Shown here piece by piece: positions 15,615 through 24,851 of a DNA stretch of 64,000 bases. This DNA comes from Halomarina rubra (GTDB lineage: Archaea > Halobacteriota > Halobacteria > Halobacteriales > Haloarculaceae): contig NZ_JALXFV010000003.1 in NCBI RefSeq assembly GCF_023699475.1, forward strand, positions 612,878-676,877, in the 5' to 3' direction. Position 1 is the first letter of the stretch; every line of letters starts with the position of its first letter. The translations under genes were made by a program, and so were the position numbers. The notes under the pieces were generated by a model, which worked only from the letters and a program-made list of their open reading frames with translations, had not been told where the DNA came from and did no database searches.

Positions 15615-16076
15615 GTGACCGACCCCGCCGACGTCGACGACATCCTCGGCCGCACCGGGTTCGACCCAGAGACGAGCGTGCTCACCCGGCGGCAGGCCGA
15701 GGTGCTCGCCCTCCGCGAGCACGGGTTGGCGCAGGCGGCCATCGCCGAGTGGCTCGGCACCTCTCGGGCCAACGTCTCTTCCATCGAGGCCAGCGCCCGC
15801 GAGAACGTTGCGAAGGCCCGCGAGACGCTCGCGTTCGCCGAGGCGCTCCGTGCGCCCGTCAGACTGACCGTCGAGACGGGGACAGACCTCTACGACGTCC
15901 CCCAGCGCGTCTACTCGGCGTGTGACGATGCGGGAGTGAAGGTCAACTACGCGGCTCCGGAGCTGATGAAACTCGTCAGCGACGCTGCCGGCGACGCGGT
16001 CCGCGGGCGCGAGGTACGCCGCGACCTGCTCGTCGGCGTCACGAGCGAGGGCCAGGTCCGGGTTCGGACGTCGTAA
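15615..16076 (+). CDS. Tfx family DNA-binding protein
   Basis: The 153-residue protein begins from GTG at 15615. An N-terminal helix-turn-helix reads LTRRQAEVLALREHGLAQAAI, then AEWLGTSRANVSSIEASARENV, which is the Tfx/sigma-70 region 4-like pattern. The C-terminal 80 residues are the Tfx domain. Tfx was named for a methanogen protein that binds near the molybdenum formylmethanofuran dehydrogenase promoter, a pathway absent from haloarchaea, so the target here is unknown. It starts 76 bp after lonB on the same strand. Confidence 0.9.
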   Translation: MTDPADVDDILGRTGFDPETSVLTRRQAEVLALREHGLAQAAIAEWLGTSRANVSSIEASARENVAKARETLAFAEALRAPVRLTVETGTDLYDVPQRVYSACDDAGVKVNYAAPELMKLVSDAAGDAVRGREVRRDLLVGVTSEGQVRVRTS

Positions 16077-16279
16077 GGCCGGTGTTCGACACGGCCGGAA
16101 GCCACTGCAACCGTGATTCTACGTCGACTCCGGACTGGCGAGCTTTCCGAGCGTCCCGTCCCTGTGAGCGACGTAGGCATCGCCATCGACCGCTTCGACC
16201 CTGCCGGCCCGTCGCTCCGACGGCCGACCACACTCGCCGGCGCAGTGAGCTATTTCACCCCGCCGTGTGAGCGACGGGC

Positions 16280-17062
16280 ATGGACCTCGGACTCGCCGGT
16301 GACGCCGCACTCGTCACCGCCGGTACCAGCGGACTGGGTCGCGCCAGCGCGGAAGCACTCGCCCGGGAGGGCGCGGACGTCGCCGTCTGCGGGCAGACCC
16401 CGGAGCACATCGACGACACGCGCGAATCGCTCGCCGCGCTGGGCGACGGCGACGTGCTCGCCGTCGAAGCGGACATCACCGACCGCGACGCTGTCGAGGG
16501 GTTCGTCGCCGACACGGTGGACGCCTTCGACGGGCTGGACCACGTCGTGACGAGCGCGGGCGGCCCCCCGAGCGGGTCGTTCCTCGACACCGACGACGCC
16601 GACTGGTACGACGCCTACGACCTGCTGGTGATGAGCGCGGTCTGGACGACGCGGGCGGCCCACCCCCACCTCGCGGACGGCGGCGGGAGCATCACCGCCA
16701 TCACCTCGCGGTCGGTCGAGGAGGCCATCGACGGGCTCGTCCTCTCGAACTCGGTGCGCCGGGGGGTGATCGGACTCGTCCAGACGCTCTCGACGGAGTA
16801 CGCCCCCGAGATTCGCACGAACGCCGTCCTGCCGGGCACCCACGAGACCAGCCGCATCGAGGAACTCATCGAGCAGGGCATCGAGCGCGGCGAGTACGAC
16901 GACTACGAGGCCGCTCGCGAGGAGTGGGGAGCGGGCATCCCGCTCCAGCGCATCGGCCGGCCCGAGGAACTGGGCGACGTGGTCGCGTTCCTCGCCAGCG
17001 ACCGTGCCAGCTTCGTCAACGGGACGTGCATCCCAATCGACGGCGGTCAGACGCGCTCGTAG
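16280..17062 (+). CDS. SDR-family protein lacking the usual Tyr-x-x-x-Lys
   Basis: The 260-residue protein folds as an SDR. The cofactor region reads ALVTAGTSGLGRASAEALAREGADVAV, with a G-T-S-G-L-G turn. TSAGG stands where NNAG is normal, and the protein ends NGTCIPIDGGQTRS, the standard SDR close. The catalytic segment reads ITSRSVEEAIDGLVLSNSVRRG, so the expected Tyr and Lys are replaced (by Leu and Val in my alignment). This is the trait of the 3-oxoacyl-ACP reductase-like SDRs with an incomplete tetrad. The protein may use other residues or act as a binding protein. It stands alone, 203 bp after the Tfx gene. Confidence 0.86.
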   Translation: MDLGLAGDAALVTAGTSGLGRASAEALAREGADVAVCGQTPEHIDDTRESLAALGDGDVLAVEADITDRDAVEGFVADTVDAFDGLDHVVTSAGGPPSGSFLDTDDADWYDAYDLLVMSAVWTTRAAHPHLADGGGSITAITSRSVEEAIDGLVLSNSVRRGVIGLVQTLSTEYAPEIRTNAVLPGTHETSRIEELIEQGIERGEYDDYEAAREEWGAGIPLQRIGRPEELGDVVAFLASDRASFVNGTCIPIDGGQTRS

Positions 17063-17141
17063 CGCCGCCGTGTCCCGATTTCTGTCGATGGCGAGGTCGT
17101 CACTGCAACGGTTATGTGCTGGAACGTCGTTCGGTCCCGAC

Positions 17142-17315
17142 ATGGAACGGCTCGTGTGGGGGCTGGCCGTGACGTACCTGCTGGTCACCGTCGGTCTGCT
17201 CTACGCGCTCGCGAGCGGCTCGAACGAGCTGTTTCTCGCGCTCACGTACGTCCTGAACCTCTCGATGGTACCCCTCGCGTACCTCGTCTACCGGCGGCAG
17301 CTCCGGCTCACGTGA
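17142..17315 (+). CDS. Small two-helix membrane protein
   Basis: The 57-residue protein starts MERLVWGLAVTYLLVTVGLL and has two hydrophobic segments (about residues 4-22 and 29-48). It ends with the basic tail YRRQLRLT, which should face the cytoplasm. No family is recognised. The gene is short, but start, hydrophobic pattern and codon use are all gene-like. It is convergent with the guanylyltransferase gene. Confidence 0.6.
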   Translation: MERLVWGLAVTYLLVTVGLLYALASGSNELFLALTYVLNLSMVPLAYLVYRRQLRLT

Positions 17316-17363
17316 GTGCGGCCGTCCCGGCTCGCCCCCCGACTCCCCGGTCCCGTGTTCTCG

Positions 17364-18377
17364 TCACTCCTCGCGCAGTCGCGAGACGACCTCGCGGACC
17401 CGCTGAGCCTCGCGGGTCGGGACCACGAGCACGTTCCCGTCGTAGGCCGCGACGGTGAGGTCCGAGACGCCGACGGCGCTGACGTGCTGGCCCTCGCCTG
17501 CGGCGACGACGCAGTTCTCGGTGTCCATCGTGAGCGCGTCGCCCAGCACGACGTTCCCGTCGTCGTCGGCCGCGTCGGCGAACACCCGGACGAGCGCGTC
17601 CCACGCCCCGAGGTCGTCCCACCCGAAAGTGGCGGGGACGACGGTGACGTTCCGGGCGTCCTCCAGGACGGCGTAGTCGACGCTCACCGACTCGGCGAGG
17701 CGAAACGCGCTCTCGGCGTTTCCGGCTTCGACGCCCTTCACGAGCTGTTCGAGCTGGCCGCGTCGCGCCTCGTCGAGGAAGGCGTCGGGCGTCCACGCGA
17801 ACATCCCGGCGTTCCAGAGGAAGCCGTTGTAGCGGTAGCGCTCGGCGACGCCGGGGTCGGGTTTCTCGAAGAAGCCGGCGGCCGTGTGGTAGTCGCCGTG
17901 GTCCTCGCCGGGTTTGATGTAGCCGTAGCCGACGGCGGGACGGTCCGGTTCGACGCCGAGGGTGACCAGTGCGCCCGTGTCGGCGGCCACCTCGCAGGCG
18001 CGCTCGGCGACGCTCGCGAAGTCGCCCTCGACGTGGTGGTCGCTCGGGAGACAGAGCATGACGGTGTCGTCGTTGCCGGCCTCCTGCTCACGGCTCCGCA
18101 CTTCGTGTGCCGCGTAGACGAGCGCCGGGCCGGTGTCGCGGGCGGCGGGTTCGGTCAGCACCTCGGCGTCGGGAGCGTGGTCGGGAACCGCGCCGGCGTA
18201 CGCCGGGCGCGTGAGGACGTACACCGAGTCGGCCACCTCGCGGGCGCGCTCGACGGTCCGGGTCAGCAGCGACGGCCCGTCGCCGAACGAGAGGAACTGT
18301 TTCGGGCGCTGTTCGGAACTCGCGGGGTACATCCGGGTGCCGGTCCCGCCGGCGAGGACGACTGCCGAGACGTGCAT
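17364..18377 (-). CDS. Mannose-1-phosphate guanylyltransferase
   Basis: The 337-residue nucleotidyltransferase makes GDP-mannose from mannose 1-phosphate and GTP, feeding glycosylation and surface polysaccharides. The signature LAGGTGTRMYPASSEQRPKQ occupies residues 8-27. TEPAARDTGPALVYAA, LPSDHHV, GYGYIKPGE and FFEKPDPGVAERY follow, with the closing TFGWDDLGAWDAL. All are characteristic of the ManC family. The C-terminal cupin (phosphomannose isomerase) domain of bifunctional bacterial ManC is absent. It is followed on the same strand by nothing related; sugar-polymer genes occur much later (57275-58780). Confidence 0.92.
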   Translation of the reverse strand: MHVSAVVLAGGTGTRMYPASSEQRPKQFLSFGDGPSLLTRTVERAREVADSVYVLTRPAYAGAVPDHAPDAEVLTEPAARDTGPALVYAAHEVRSREQEAGNDDTVMLCLPSDHHVEGDFASVAERACEVAADTGALVTLGVEPDRPAVGYGYIKPGEDHGDYHTAAGFFEKPDPGVAERYRYNGFLWNAGMFAWTPDAFLDEARRGQLEQLVKGVEAGNAESAFRLAESVSVDYAVLEDARNVTVVPATFGWDDLGAWDALVRVFADAADDDGNVVLGDALTMDTENCVVAAGEGQHVSAVGVSDLTVAAYDGNVLVVPTREAQRVREVVSRLREE

Positions 18378-18429
18378 GGCGCGGGCTTCGACGCCCCGTG
18401 ACTAATCGCTGTTGTCGGCACCGCTCCGT

Positions 18430-18729
18430 TCAGTCGTTCTCGCCGTCCCAGGTCTGAATGCGTCCTTCGCGGATGTCCTCGACACAGCCGACGCAGTCCT
18501 GGTGGTCGGGGTCGAAACAGTCCGGGCGGAAGCCGTTGTCGAGGTCGACGGCGCGCTTCTCGGCGTAGCGCCGACAGACGATGCGGACCTTCCCGTCGTC
18601 GTCGACCTCGAGGTCGGCGGCGGTCGCCTCGCGGGCGGTCGTGTAGGCGTGCTTCGCCGCCCCGACCTGCCGGCCCGCCTCTCGGACCTTCGTTCGGAGG
18701 ATGCGTTCCAGCCGACGCCGGTTGCTCAT
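18430..18729 (-). CDS. Small conserved haloarchaeal protein (99 aa), cysteine-containing
   Basis: The protein starts MSNRRRLERILRTKVREAGR from the ATG at 18727-18729. The N-terminal 40 residues are basic and helical, followed by DDDGKVRIVCRRYAEKRAVDL. A cysteine-rich C-terminus follows, with RPDCFDPDHQDCVGCVEDIREG; three or four cysteines could bind a metal. No function is known to me. On the minus strand TATA-like sequence GGTACTTTG lies about 28 nt before the start, which suggests a leaderless transcript. Confidence 0.72.
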   Translation of the reverse strand: MSNRRRLERILRTKVREAGRQVGAAKHAYTTAREATAADLEVDDDGKVRIVCRRYAEKRAVDLDNGFRPDCFDPDHQDCVGCVEDIREGRIQTWDGEND

Positions 18730-18906
18730 ACCCGACAGACGGTCGCGGCCCCCAAAGTACCGTCGGGTGGTCGTTCGGAGCGCCAGCGGGGCGACCACGA
18801 CACCACCGCGCGTCCCGACCAACGTCCCCGCTCGCACGACGAAGTCGCTGGACGGAACCTGCCACCGAGGCGTACAGTTTTGCCACCGTGGCTGAAACGG
18901 TGGCGC

Positions 18907-19752
18907 ATGACACGAACGGACGAGTTCGTCACGGCCGACGGGATGGAACTGCACTACTCGGCGTGGGGTGAGTCGGACGACCCACCGGTGGTCTGTGTCC
19001 ACGGCCTCTCGCGGGTCGGCCGGGACTTCGACGCCCTCGCCCGCCGCCTCGCCGAGGAGTACTACGTCGTCTGCCCGGACATGCCCGGGCGGGGCCTCAG
19101 CGAGTGGGCCGACGACCCCGACGCGTACACCGGGACCGCGCTGGGCGAGCGCTGTGTCGCGTTCTGTGACGCGCTCGGGTTCGAGGAACTGCGCTGGGTC
19201 GGCACGTCGATGGGGGGCCAACTCGGGATGGGCCTCGCGGCGGGACCGCTCGCCGACCGCATGACCCACCTCGTGATGAACGACGTCGGGCCGGCCCCCG
19301 CCGAGGACGAGGACGCCGCCGAGGGTATCGAGCGCATCATCGACTACCTCTCCGACCCGCCGGCGTTCGACCGTCTGACCGGGCTGGAGGGGTTCTACCG
19401 CGAGAGCTACGCCACGTTCAGCGACATGGACGACGAGGAGTGGCGGACGTTCACCGTCACCTCCGCGCGCCGGACCGACGACGGGCAGTTCGCCCCCGCC
19501 TACGACCCCGCTATCGTCGAACCGCTGCTCACCGAGGACCTGGAGACCGACCCGTGGGGCGTGTGGGAGGCCATCGACGTGCCGACGCTCGTCTACCGCG
19601 GTGAGACCTCCGACATCCTCGCCGAGTCGACGTTCGACGAGATGGAAGCGCGCCGGCCGGGCATCGAGACGAAGACGTTCGAGTGTGGGCACGCCCCCGT
19701 GCTCAACGTCCCCGAACAGACCACGCCCATCGAGCGGTTCCTCGCCGAGTAA
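18907..19752 (+). CDS. Alpha/beta hydrolase
   Basis: The 281-residue enzyme has the standard alpha/beta-hydrolase plan. The oxyanion segment is VCVHGLSRVGRDFD and the nucleophile elbow is VGTSMGGQLG (Ser in G-T-S-M-G). VPTLVYRGETSDIL carries the probable acid, and the catalytic His is in FECGHAPVLNVPEQ. The cap region (about residues 125-205) is short and acidic. The substrate cannot be predicted; such enzymes are esterases, lactonases or C-C hydrolases. It is divergent from the 99-residue gene across 177 bp. Confidence 0.88.
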   Translation: MTRTDEFVTADGMELHYSAWGESDDPPVVCVHGLSRVGRDFDALARRLAEEYYVVCPDMPGRGLSEWADDPDAYTGTALGERCVAFCDALGFEELRWVGTSMGGQLGMGLAAGPLADRMTHLVMNDVGPAPAEDEDAAEGIERIIDYLSDPPAFDRLTGLEGFYRESYATFSDMDDEEWRTFTVTSARRTDDGQFAPAYDPAIVEPLLTEDLETDPWGVWEAIDVPTLVYRGETSDILAESTFDEMEARRPGIETKTFECGHAPVLNVPEQTTPIERFLAE

Positions 19753-19810
19753 CCGACCGTCTCGGGTGTGTGAACTGCTCGAATCTTCACTTTCACCCCA
19801 CTAGCGAGGA

Positions 19811-19818
19811 TTTAATTA
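19811..19818 (+). promoter_or_regulatory. Probable TATA box of the rpa3 operon
   Basis: TTTAATTA lies 61-68 nt before the rpa3 ATG in an otherwise GC-rich intergenic region. This spacing leaves a leader of roughly 35-40 nt, unlike the leaderless promoters elsewhere in the window. Confidence 0.5.
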
Positions 19819-19878
19819 CCGGCAAGAACCAACCGGCGTACGTCTCCCACCGAACACACGCGGAGACGGAGCAACCCA

Positions 19879-20811
19879 ATGGCTGATCTACGACAGCACG
19901 CGGAAAGCATACACGCGCAGTTCGAGGACACGCTCGACGTGTCCGTCGAGGAAATCGAGGAGCGGATGGAGACGCTCGTCGACGAGTACAAGGTCCCCGC
20001 CGAGGAGGCTCGCCGTTCCATCGTGTCGAGCTACCTCGACGAGGCCGGCATGGACCGCGACGAACTCGGCGGCGGCGGCGGTGGCAACGACCTCGTCCAG
20101 GCCGCCGACGTCGACGAGGACGAACAGTGGGTCGACCTCCGGGTCAAGCTGGTCGACCTCTGGGAACCCCGCAGCGACGCCATCTCGCAGGTCGGTCTGC
20201 TCGGCGACGAGTCGGGCACCATCAAGTTCGTCTCGTTCACGACGAGCGAACTCCCGACGCTGGAGGAGGGCAAATCCTACTCCCTCGGCAACGTCGTCAC
20301 CGACGAGTACGAGGGGCGGTACTCGGTCAAACTCAACCGCACCACGAGCATCCAGGAACTCGACGAGGACATCGAGGTGGGCGACGACTCGACGGAGGTC
20401 GAGGGCGCGCTCATCGACGTCCAGCGCGGGTCGGGGCTCATCAAGCGCTGTCCCGAGGAGGACTGCACGCGCGTCCTCCAGAACGGTCGGTGTAGCGAAC
20501 ACGGCGAGGTCGACGGCGAGTTCGACCTCCGCATCAAGGCCGTCCTCGACGACGGCGAGCAGGTCCACGAGGTCATCTTCGACCAGGAGGCGACCGAGGA
20601 GCTGACCGGCGTCGAACTGGAGGAGGCGAAACAGATGGCGATGGACGCCCTCGACACGAGCGTCGTCGCCGACGAGATGAAAGCCGAGATTCTCGGTCTG
20701 TACTACCGCGTGCGCGGGCCGACGTTCGGTCGGTACGTGCTCGCGGACGAGTTCGAGCGCCTCGGGCCGGTCGACGCCGGCGACGCGCTCATCAAAGCGA
20801 GGTCGATGTAG
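19879..20811 (+). CDS. rpa3: Replication protein A-type single-stranded DNA-binding protein Rpa3
   Basis: The 310-residue protein binds single-stranded DNA during replication and repair. Residues 1-62 are helical. A glycine linker (GGGGGG, 64-69) leads to one OB fold at about 80-165 (WVDLRVKLVDLWEPRS through YSVKLNRTTSIQE). A zinc finger follows, with C191, C196, C205 and H208. The length, single OB fold and fused order with the next gene match the haloarchaeal rpa3-rpap3 pair studied in Haloferax volcanii, rather than rpa1 or the four-OB rpa2. The stop codon directly abuts the next ATG. Confidence 0.9.
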   Translation: MADLRQHAESIHAQFEDTLDVSVEEIEERMETLVDEYKVPAEEARRSIVSSYLDEAGMDRDELGGGGGGNDLVQAADVDEDEQWVDLRVKLVDLWEPRSDAISQVGLLGDESGTIKFVSFTTSELPTLEEGKSYSLGNVVTDEYEGRYSVKLNRTTSIQELDEDIEVGDDSTEVEGALIDVQRGSGLIKRCPEEDCTRVLQNGRCSEHGEVDGEFDLRIKAVLDDGEQVHEVIFDQEATEELTGVELEEAKQMAMDALDTSVVADEMKAEILGLYYRVRGPTFGRYVLADEFERLGPVDAGDALIKARSM

Positions 20812-21435
20812 ATGTCCGGAGCACCCACCCGCGAAGTCGCCCGACGGGTCTTCGCCACCGAGTTCAACGACGCACAGTACACGTTCAAGGAGTCCGACGA
20901 GGAGCGCGCGCCCGTCTACGCGCTGCTCCCGACCGGCGAGCGCGCCAACCGCGTGTTCGTCGTCGGGACGCTGACCGAGACCGAGGACGTCGGTTCGGAC
21001 TCGGAGTACTGGCAGGGCCGCGTCGTCGACCCCTCGGGGACGTTCTTCATGTACGCCGGCCAGTACCAGCCCGAAGCCGCGAGCTTCCTGCGCGAGGCCG
21101 AACCGCCGGTGTACGTCGCTGTCGCGGGCAAACCGCGCACCTTCGAGACCGACGACGGCGAGATCAACGTCTCGCTGCGCCCCGAGTCCGTCACCGCGGT
21201 CGACGCCGACACGCGCGACCGCTGGGTCGTCGAGACCGCCACTCGCACCCTCGAACGCATCCAGGCCGTCGAGAGCGAGGAGGCCACGGACGACGAGTAC
21301 GTCTCGATGGCACGCGAACAGTACGGCGACGAGGAGGGGACGCTGAACCTCGACCAGTACCGTCGCGCCGCCCTCGGCGCGCTCGAAGAACTGGACGAGG
21401 AGGAGTCCGAGACCGAAGCCCAGCCGCCGGCGTAA
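20812..21435 (+). CDS. rpap3: RPA-associated protein Rpap3
   Basis: The 207-residue partner of Rpa3 begins immediately after the rpa3 stop (TAG-ATG, no gap). It contains an OB-like fold, visible in REVARRVFATEFNDAQYTFK, RVFVVGTLTETEDVG, the turn WQGRVVDPSGTFFMYAGQYQPEA, and PVYVAVAGKPRTFETDDGE. In Haloferax the RPA-associated proteins act only with their cognate RPA and are needed for DNA repair. The C-terminal 60 residues are helical and acidic. A T-rich CTCGTCTTTTCG at 21455-21466 just downstream may end the transcript. Confidence 0.88.
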   Translation: MSGAPTREVARRVFATEFNDAQYTFKESDEERAPVYALLPTGERANRVFVVGTLTETEDVGSDSEYWQGRVVDPSGTFFMYAGQYQPEAASFLREAEPPVYVAVAGKPRTFETDDGEINVSLRPESVTAVDADTRDRWVVETATRTLERIQAVESEEATDDEYVSMAREQYGDEEGTLNLDQYRRAALGALEELDEEESETEAQPPA

Positions 21436-21656
21436 CCCACGTCGACCCTCGATTCTCGTCTTTTCGACCCCCGTGAGCGACGGTGACACCGGTCGGTCCA
21501 TTCGTCGGGTCCCACCCCGAAGACAGTCGCGGCCGTGGAACCGGGGTGAGCGACCGTTCCGGGTCGACCAGCGTCGGCCGCTCGTCTCGGTGGGGCGCGT
21601 TCGGGCGGCCCACGCCACAGCGTTTTGGTCACCGGCGCGGTAGCCCGAGAGACGAG

Positions 21657-21941
21657 ATGAGCGACGACGCTACCGGCGAGTTCGACGAGCTACGGAACCG
21701 AGCGGCCGAGGCCATCGCCGGCGACGACGTCCAGTCGCTGTACGTCGGTCTGGTCCACGAGAACGGAGCGAAGGAGTACTACTTCGGCAACACGGTCGAC
21801 GAGGAGGAGCTCGGACAGGTCGCGGCCGTCCAGCTGGGGATGATGATGCGCGTCCTCTCCACGCAGTCGGCAACGACCCCCGAGGACCTCGCCGACATCG
21901 CGGTCGAACAGGCGGCGTCGATAGACATCCACCCGGAGTGA
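21657..21941 (+). CDS. Small acidic haloarchaeal protein of unknown function (94 aa)
   Basis: The start chosen is the ATG at 21657 (MSDDATGEFDELRNRAAEAI). The protein is acidic, with VQSLYVGLVHENGAKEYYFG in the middle, then an amphipathic helical half with VQLGMMMRVLSTQ. There are no membrane segments or cysteines. The family is not recognised. It is convergent with hutH, with 20 bp between the stop codons. Confidence 0.68.
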   Translation: MSDDATGEFDELRNRAAEAIAGDDVQSLYVGLVHENGAKEYYFGNTVDEEELGQVAAVQLGMMMRVLSTQSATTPEDLADIAVEQAASIDIHPE

Positions 21942-21961
21942 CGCGACACTCGCGTCCCGAC

Positions 21962-23605
21962 TCACTGACCCGCCGACCGGTTCCCTTCGTCCGACGACAG
22001 TACGCCGTCTAGCGCCTGCTGAAGCGCGCCCGTCGCCACCAGCGCGTCGACGGCCTCCATCTCCGGCGCGAGCGGTCGGTCGTCGTCCAGCGGGGGGACG
22101 ACCTCGCGGACCGCGCGATAGGTCACGCCCGTCCCGACGCCGTGTTCCAAGTTGGAGTCGACGAACTCGGCGGCCTGTGCGCCACAGAGCAGTTCGACGG
22201 CGACGACCTGGCGGGCGTTCCGCAGGGTTCGACGAGCGGCGTGGGCCGCGGTCGCCGACATCGAGACGTGGTCCTCCTGGTTGCCGCTGACGGGCGTGTT
22301 GTCCGTCGCCGTGCGTCCGACCGCGCGACACTCCGAGACGAGCGACGCAGCGGTGTACTGCGCGATCATGTACCCCGAGCGCAGGCCGCTCTCCGGAGTC
22401 AAGAACGGCGGCAGGTGGGCCTCCTGGACGTGGGGGTTGAGCATCCGGTCGGTCCGTCGCTCTGAGATGGCGGCGAGTTCGGTGAGCGCGCTCACGAGGT
22501 AGTCCAGACGGAGCGCGAGCGGTTCGCCGTGGAAGTTCCCGCCCGACACCACGTCGGCGGCGTCCGTCCCCGACGAGCGACGGTCGACCTCGCCGACCGG
22601 GAACACGAGCGGGTTGTCGGTCGCGCTGTTCAACTCGACCTCGACGGCCTCGCGGAGATGGGCCACCGAATCGCGGACCGCGCCGTGGACCTGCGGGAGA
22701 CAGCGCAGCGAGTAGGCATCCTGCACCCGGTCGCAGTTGCGGTGGGACTCGACGATACCCGAGCCTTCGCAGTGGGCCTTGACGCGCCGTGCGCTGACGG
22801 TCTGGCCGACGTGGGGGCGGACGCGCTGGATGGCGGCGTCACACGCCGCGGTGGTGCCCATCGTCACCTCGACGGTGAGCGCGCCGGCGGCGTCGGCAGC
22901 CTCACAGAGGCGCTCGGCGTCGCAGACGAGCAGTGCGGCGAGACCGACCGACAGTTGGGTGCCGTTGATGAGCGCCAGCCCCTCCTTCGCGCGGAGAGTA
23001 AGCGGCTCACGGTCGATACGGGCGAGCGCCGTCGCGCCCGAGAGCCGTTCGGTGAGCGCGTCGGTCTCGTCGCCAGGCTCGACGTCGGCTTCGCCCTCGC
23101 CGAGCAGGACGAGCGCCATGTGTGCGAGCGGCGCGAGGTCACCGCTCGCGCCGAGACTGCCCCGCGACTTCACGACGGGGTGGACGCGCTCGTTGAGCAG
23201 GGCGACGAGGTGGTCGACGACGACCTCGCGAACGCCGGAGTAGCCCTTGACGAGTGCGTTGACGCGGGTGAGCATCAGCGCGCGGACCTCCTCGCGGTCG
23301 AGTTCGCGACCCGCCCCCGCGGCGTGACTGCGAACCAGGTTCGTCGGCAACTCGTCGACCTGCTCGGCGGGGATGCGCGTGTCGACGAGGTCGCCGAAGC
23401 CCGTGTTGATACCGTAGACGGCCTCGCCGCTCTCGACGATGTCCTCGACGCGCTCGCGGGCCTCGCGGACCTGCTCGCGGGCGTCGTCGGTGACGACCAC
23501 GGGGGCGTCGTGGCGCGCGACTCGCTCGACTGCCTCGGGAGTCAGCGTCTCGCCGTCGAGGGTGACCGGCGTGGGGCCGTCGGCGGCGTCGCCGGACTCA
23601 CTCAC
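21962..23605 (-). CDS. hutH: Histidine ammonia-lyase
   Basis: The 547-residue enzyme converts histidine to urocanate and ammonia, the first step of histidine breakdown. The Ala-Ser-Gly triad that cyclises into the MIO cofactor is at residues 153-155, in the context GSLGASGDLAPLAH. The YGINTGFG segment (64-71) and the C-terminal GNFHGEPLAL are also conserved. It is the last gene of the hutU-G-I-H operon, and its ATG lies inside the end of hutI (8-bp overlap). The length is a little above the usual 500-520 residues because of N-terminal and C-terminal acidic extensions. Confidence 0.96.
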   Translation of the reverse strand: MSESGDAADGPTPVTLDGETLTPEAVERVARHDAPVVVTDDAREQVREARERVEDIVESGEAVYGINTGFGDLVDTRIPAEQVDELPTNLVRSHAAGAGRELDREEVRALMLTRVNALVKGYSGVREVVVDHLVALLNERVHPVVKSRGSLGASGDLAPLAHMALVLLGEGEADVEPGDETDALTERLSGATALARIDREPLTLRAKEGLALINGTQLSVGLAALLVCDAERLCEAADAAGALTVEVTMGTTAACDAAIQRVRPHVGQTVSARRVKAHCEGSGIVESHRNCDRVQDAYSLRCLPQVHGAVRDSVAHLREAVEVELNSATDNPLVFPVGEVDRRSSGTDAADVVSGGNFHGEPLALRLDYLVSALTELAAISERRTDRMLNPHVQEAHLPPFLTPESGLRSGYMIAQYTAASLVSECRAVGRTATDNTPVSGNQEDHVSMSATAAHAARRTLRNARQVVAVELLCGAQAAEFVDSNLEHGVGTGVTYRAVREVVPPLDDDRPLAPEMEAVDALVATGALQQALDGVLSSDEGNRSAGQ

Positions 23606-24851
23606 GGCGGACCACCCCCGACTCGGCCACCAGCGTGCCGCCTTTCACGACCGTCTCGACGACGTTCTGGCCGAAGCGGTAGGGGACGTGGACGTGCGAG
23701 GGGGCGTCGACGACGAGCAGGTCGCCACGCCGGCCCTCGCTCAGCGTCCCGCGGTCGGCGCGGTCCATCGCCAGCGCGCCGCCGTGGGTCGCGGCCCGAA
23801 CGGCCTCGGCGGGTGGCATCCGCATCCCGACGCAGGCGAGCGTCGTCGCGAACCCCATGCTCGGCGCGTAGCAGTTCGGGTTGAAGTCGCTCGCGATGGC
23901 GACGGTCGCACCCGCCTCCTGGAAGGCGGTGTGGTCGGCGTACTCCGCACCGAGGCCGAACGCAGTGCCGGGGAGGAAGACGGGGACGACGCCCGCCTCG
24001 GCGATGGCGCGGGCGTCCTCGCCAGTCGCGTGCAGCAGGTGGTCGGCACTGGTCGCCCCCACTTCGGCGGCCAGTTGCGCGCCCCCGAGTCGGACGAACT
24101 CCTCGGCGTGGACCTTCGGCGTGAGTCCGTGGTCGACACCCGCCTCCAGAACCCGGAGAGACTGCTCGACCGAGAACACGCCCTCCTCGCAGAACACGTC
24201 GCAGAACTCCGCGACGCCCTGCTCGGCGACGGCGGGCAGTTGCTCTTCGACGACCCGATCGGTGTACGTCTCGGCGTCGCTGTCCTCCGGAATCGCGTGC
24301 GCGCCCATGAACGTCGGTACGACGTCGACGGGGTGGGCAGCGTCGGCCCTCGCCAGCACGTCGAGCATCCGGAGTTCGGTCTCGGTGTCGAGACCGTACC
24401 CCGACTTCACCTCGACGGTCGTCGTCCCGTGGGCGCACATCGCGTCGAGACGCTCCAGCATCGCGTCCAGCAGGTCGTCGTCGCTCGCCTCGCGAACCGC
24501 ACGGACGGTCCGGAGGATGCCACCTCCTTCGGCGAGGATGTCCTGATACGCCTTCCCGCGCAGTTTCGCGGCGAACTCGTCGGAGCGGTCGCCCGCGAAC
24601 AGCGCGTGGGTGTGCGAGTCGGCGAATCCGGGCATCACGGTCCTCCCCGTCGCGTCGATGGCCTGGCGAGCGCTCTCCACCGGGTACTCCCGGGTCACCG
24701 CTTCGGTGGGGCCGACGGCGACGACGTCGCCGTCCGCGACGACGACCGCTCCGTTCTCGATAGGGTCGGCTCCCGGTTCCCCCGTGAACACCTCGCTCGC
24801 GCCGTGGACGACGAGGGTACCGTCGCCGGTCGGCGGTTCGTCGGCGCTCAT
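23598..24851 (-). CDS. hutI: Imidazolonepropionase
   Basis: The 417-residue amidohydrolase opens the imidazolone ring of imidazolonepropionate to give N-formimidoyl-glutamate. Metal-binding motifs of the fold are visible: DSHTHALFAGDR after MPGFA, KVHAEEF with its histidine in the middle, and TVAIASDFNPNC near the end with the final aspartate. The KSGYGLD segment is typical of HutI. The ATG overlaps the hutG stop by four bases (ATGA), and the gene overlaps hutH by eight, so translation is coupled along the operon. Confidence 0.95.
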   Translation of the reverse strand: MSADEPPTGDGTLVVHGASEVFTGEPGADPIENGAVVVADGDVVAVGPTEAVTREYPVESARQAIDATGRTVMPGFADSHTHALFAGDRSDEFAAKLRGKAYQDILAEGGGILRTVRAVREASDDDLLDAMLERLDAMCAHGTTTVEVKSGYGLDTETELRMLDVLARADAAHPVDVVPTFMGAHAIPEDSDAETYTDRVVEEQLPAVAEQGVAEFCDVFCEEGVFSVEQSLRVLEAGVDHGLTPKVHAEEFVRLGGAQLAAEVGATSADHLLHATGEDARAIAEAGVVPVFLPGTAFGLGAEYADHTAFQEAGATVAIASDFNPNCYAPSMGFATTLACVGMRMPPAEAVRAATHGGALAMDRADRGTLSEGRRGDLLVVDAPSHVHVPYRFGQNVVETVVKGGTLVAESGVVRRE

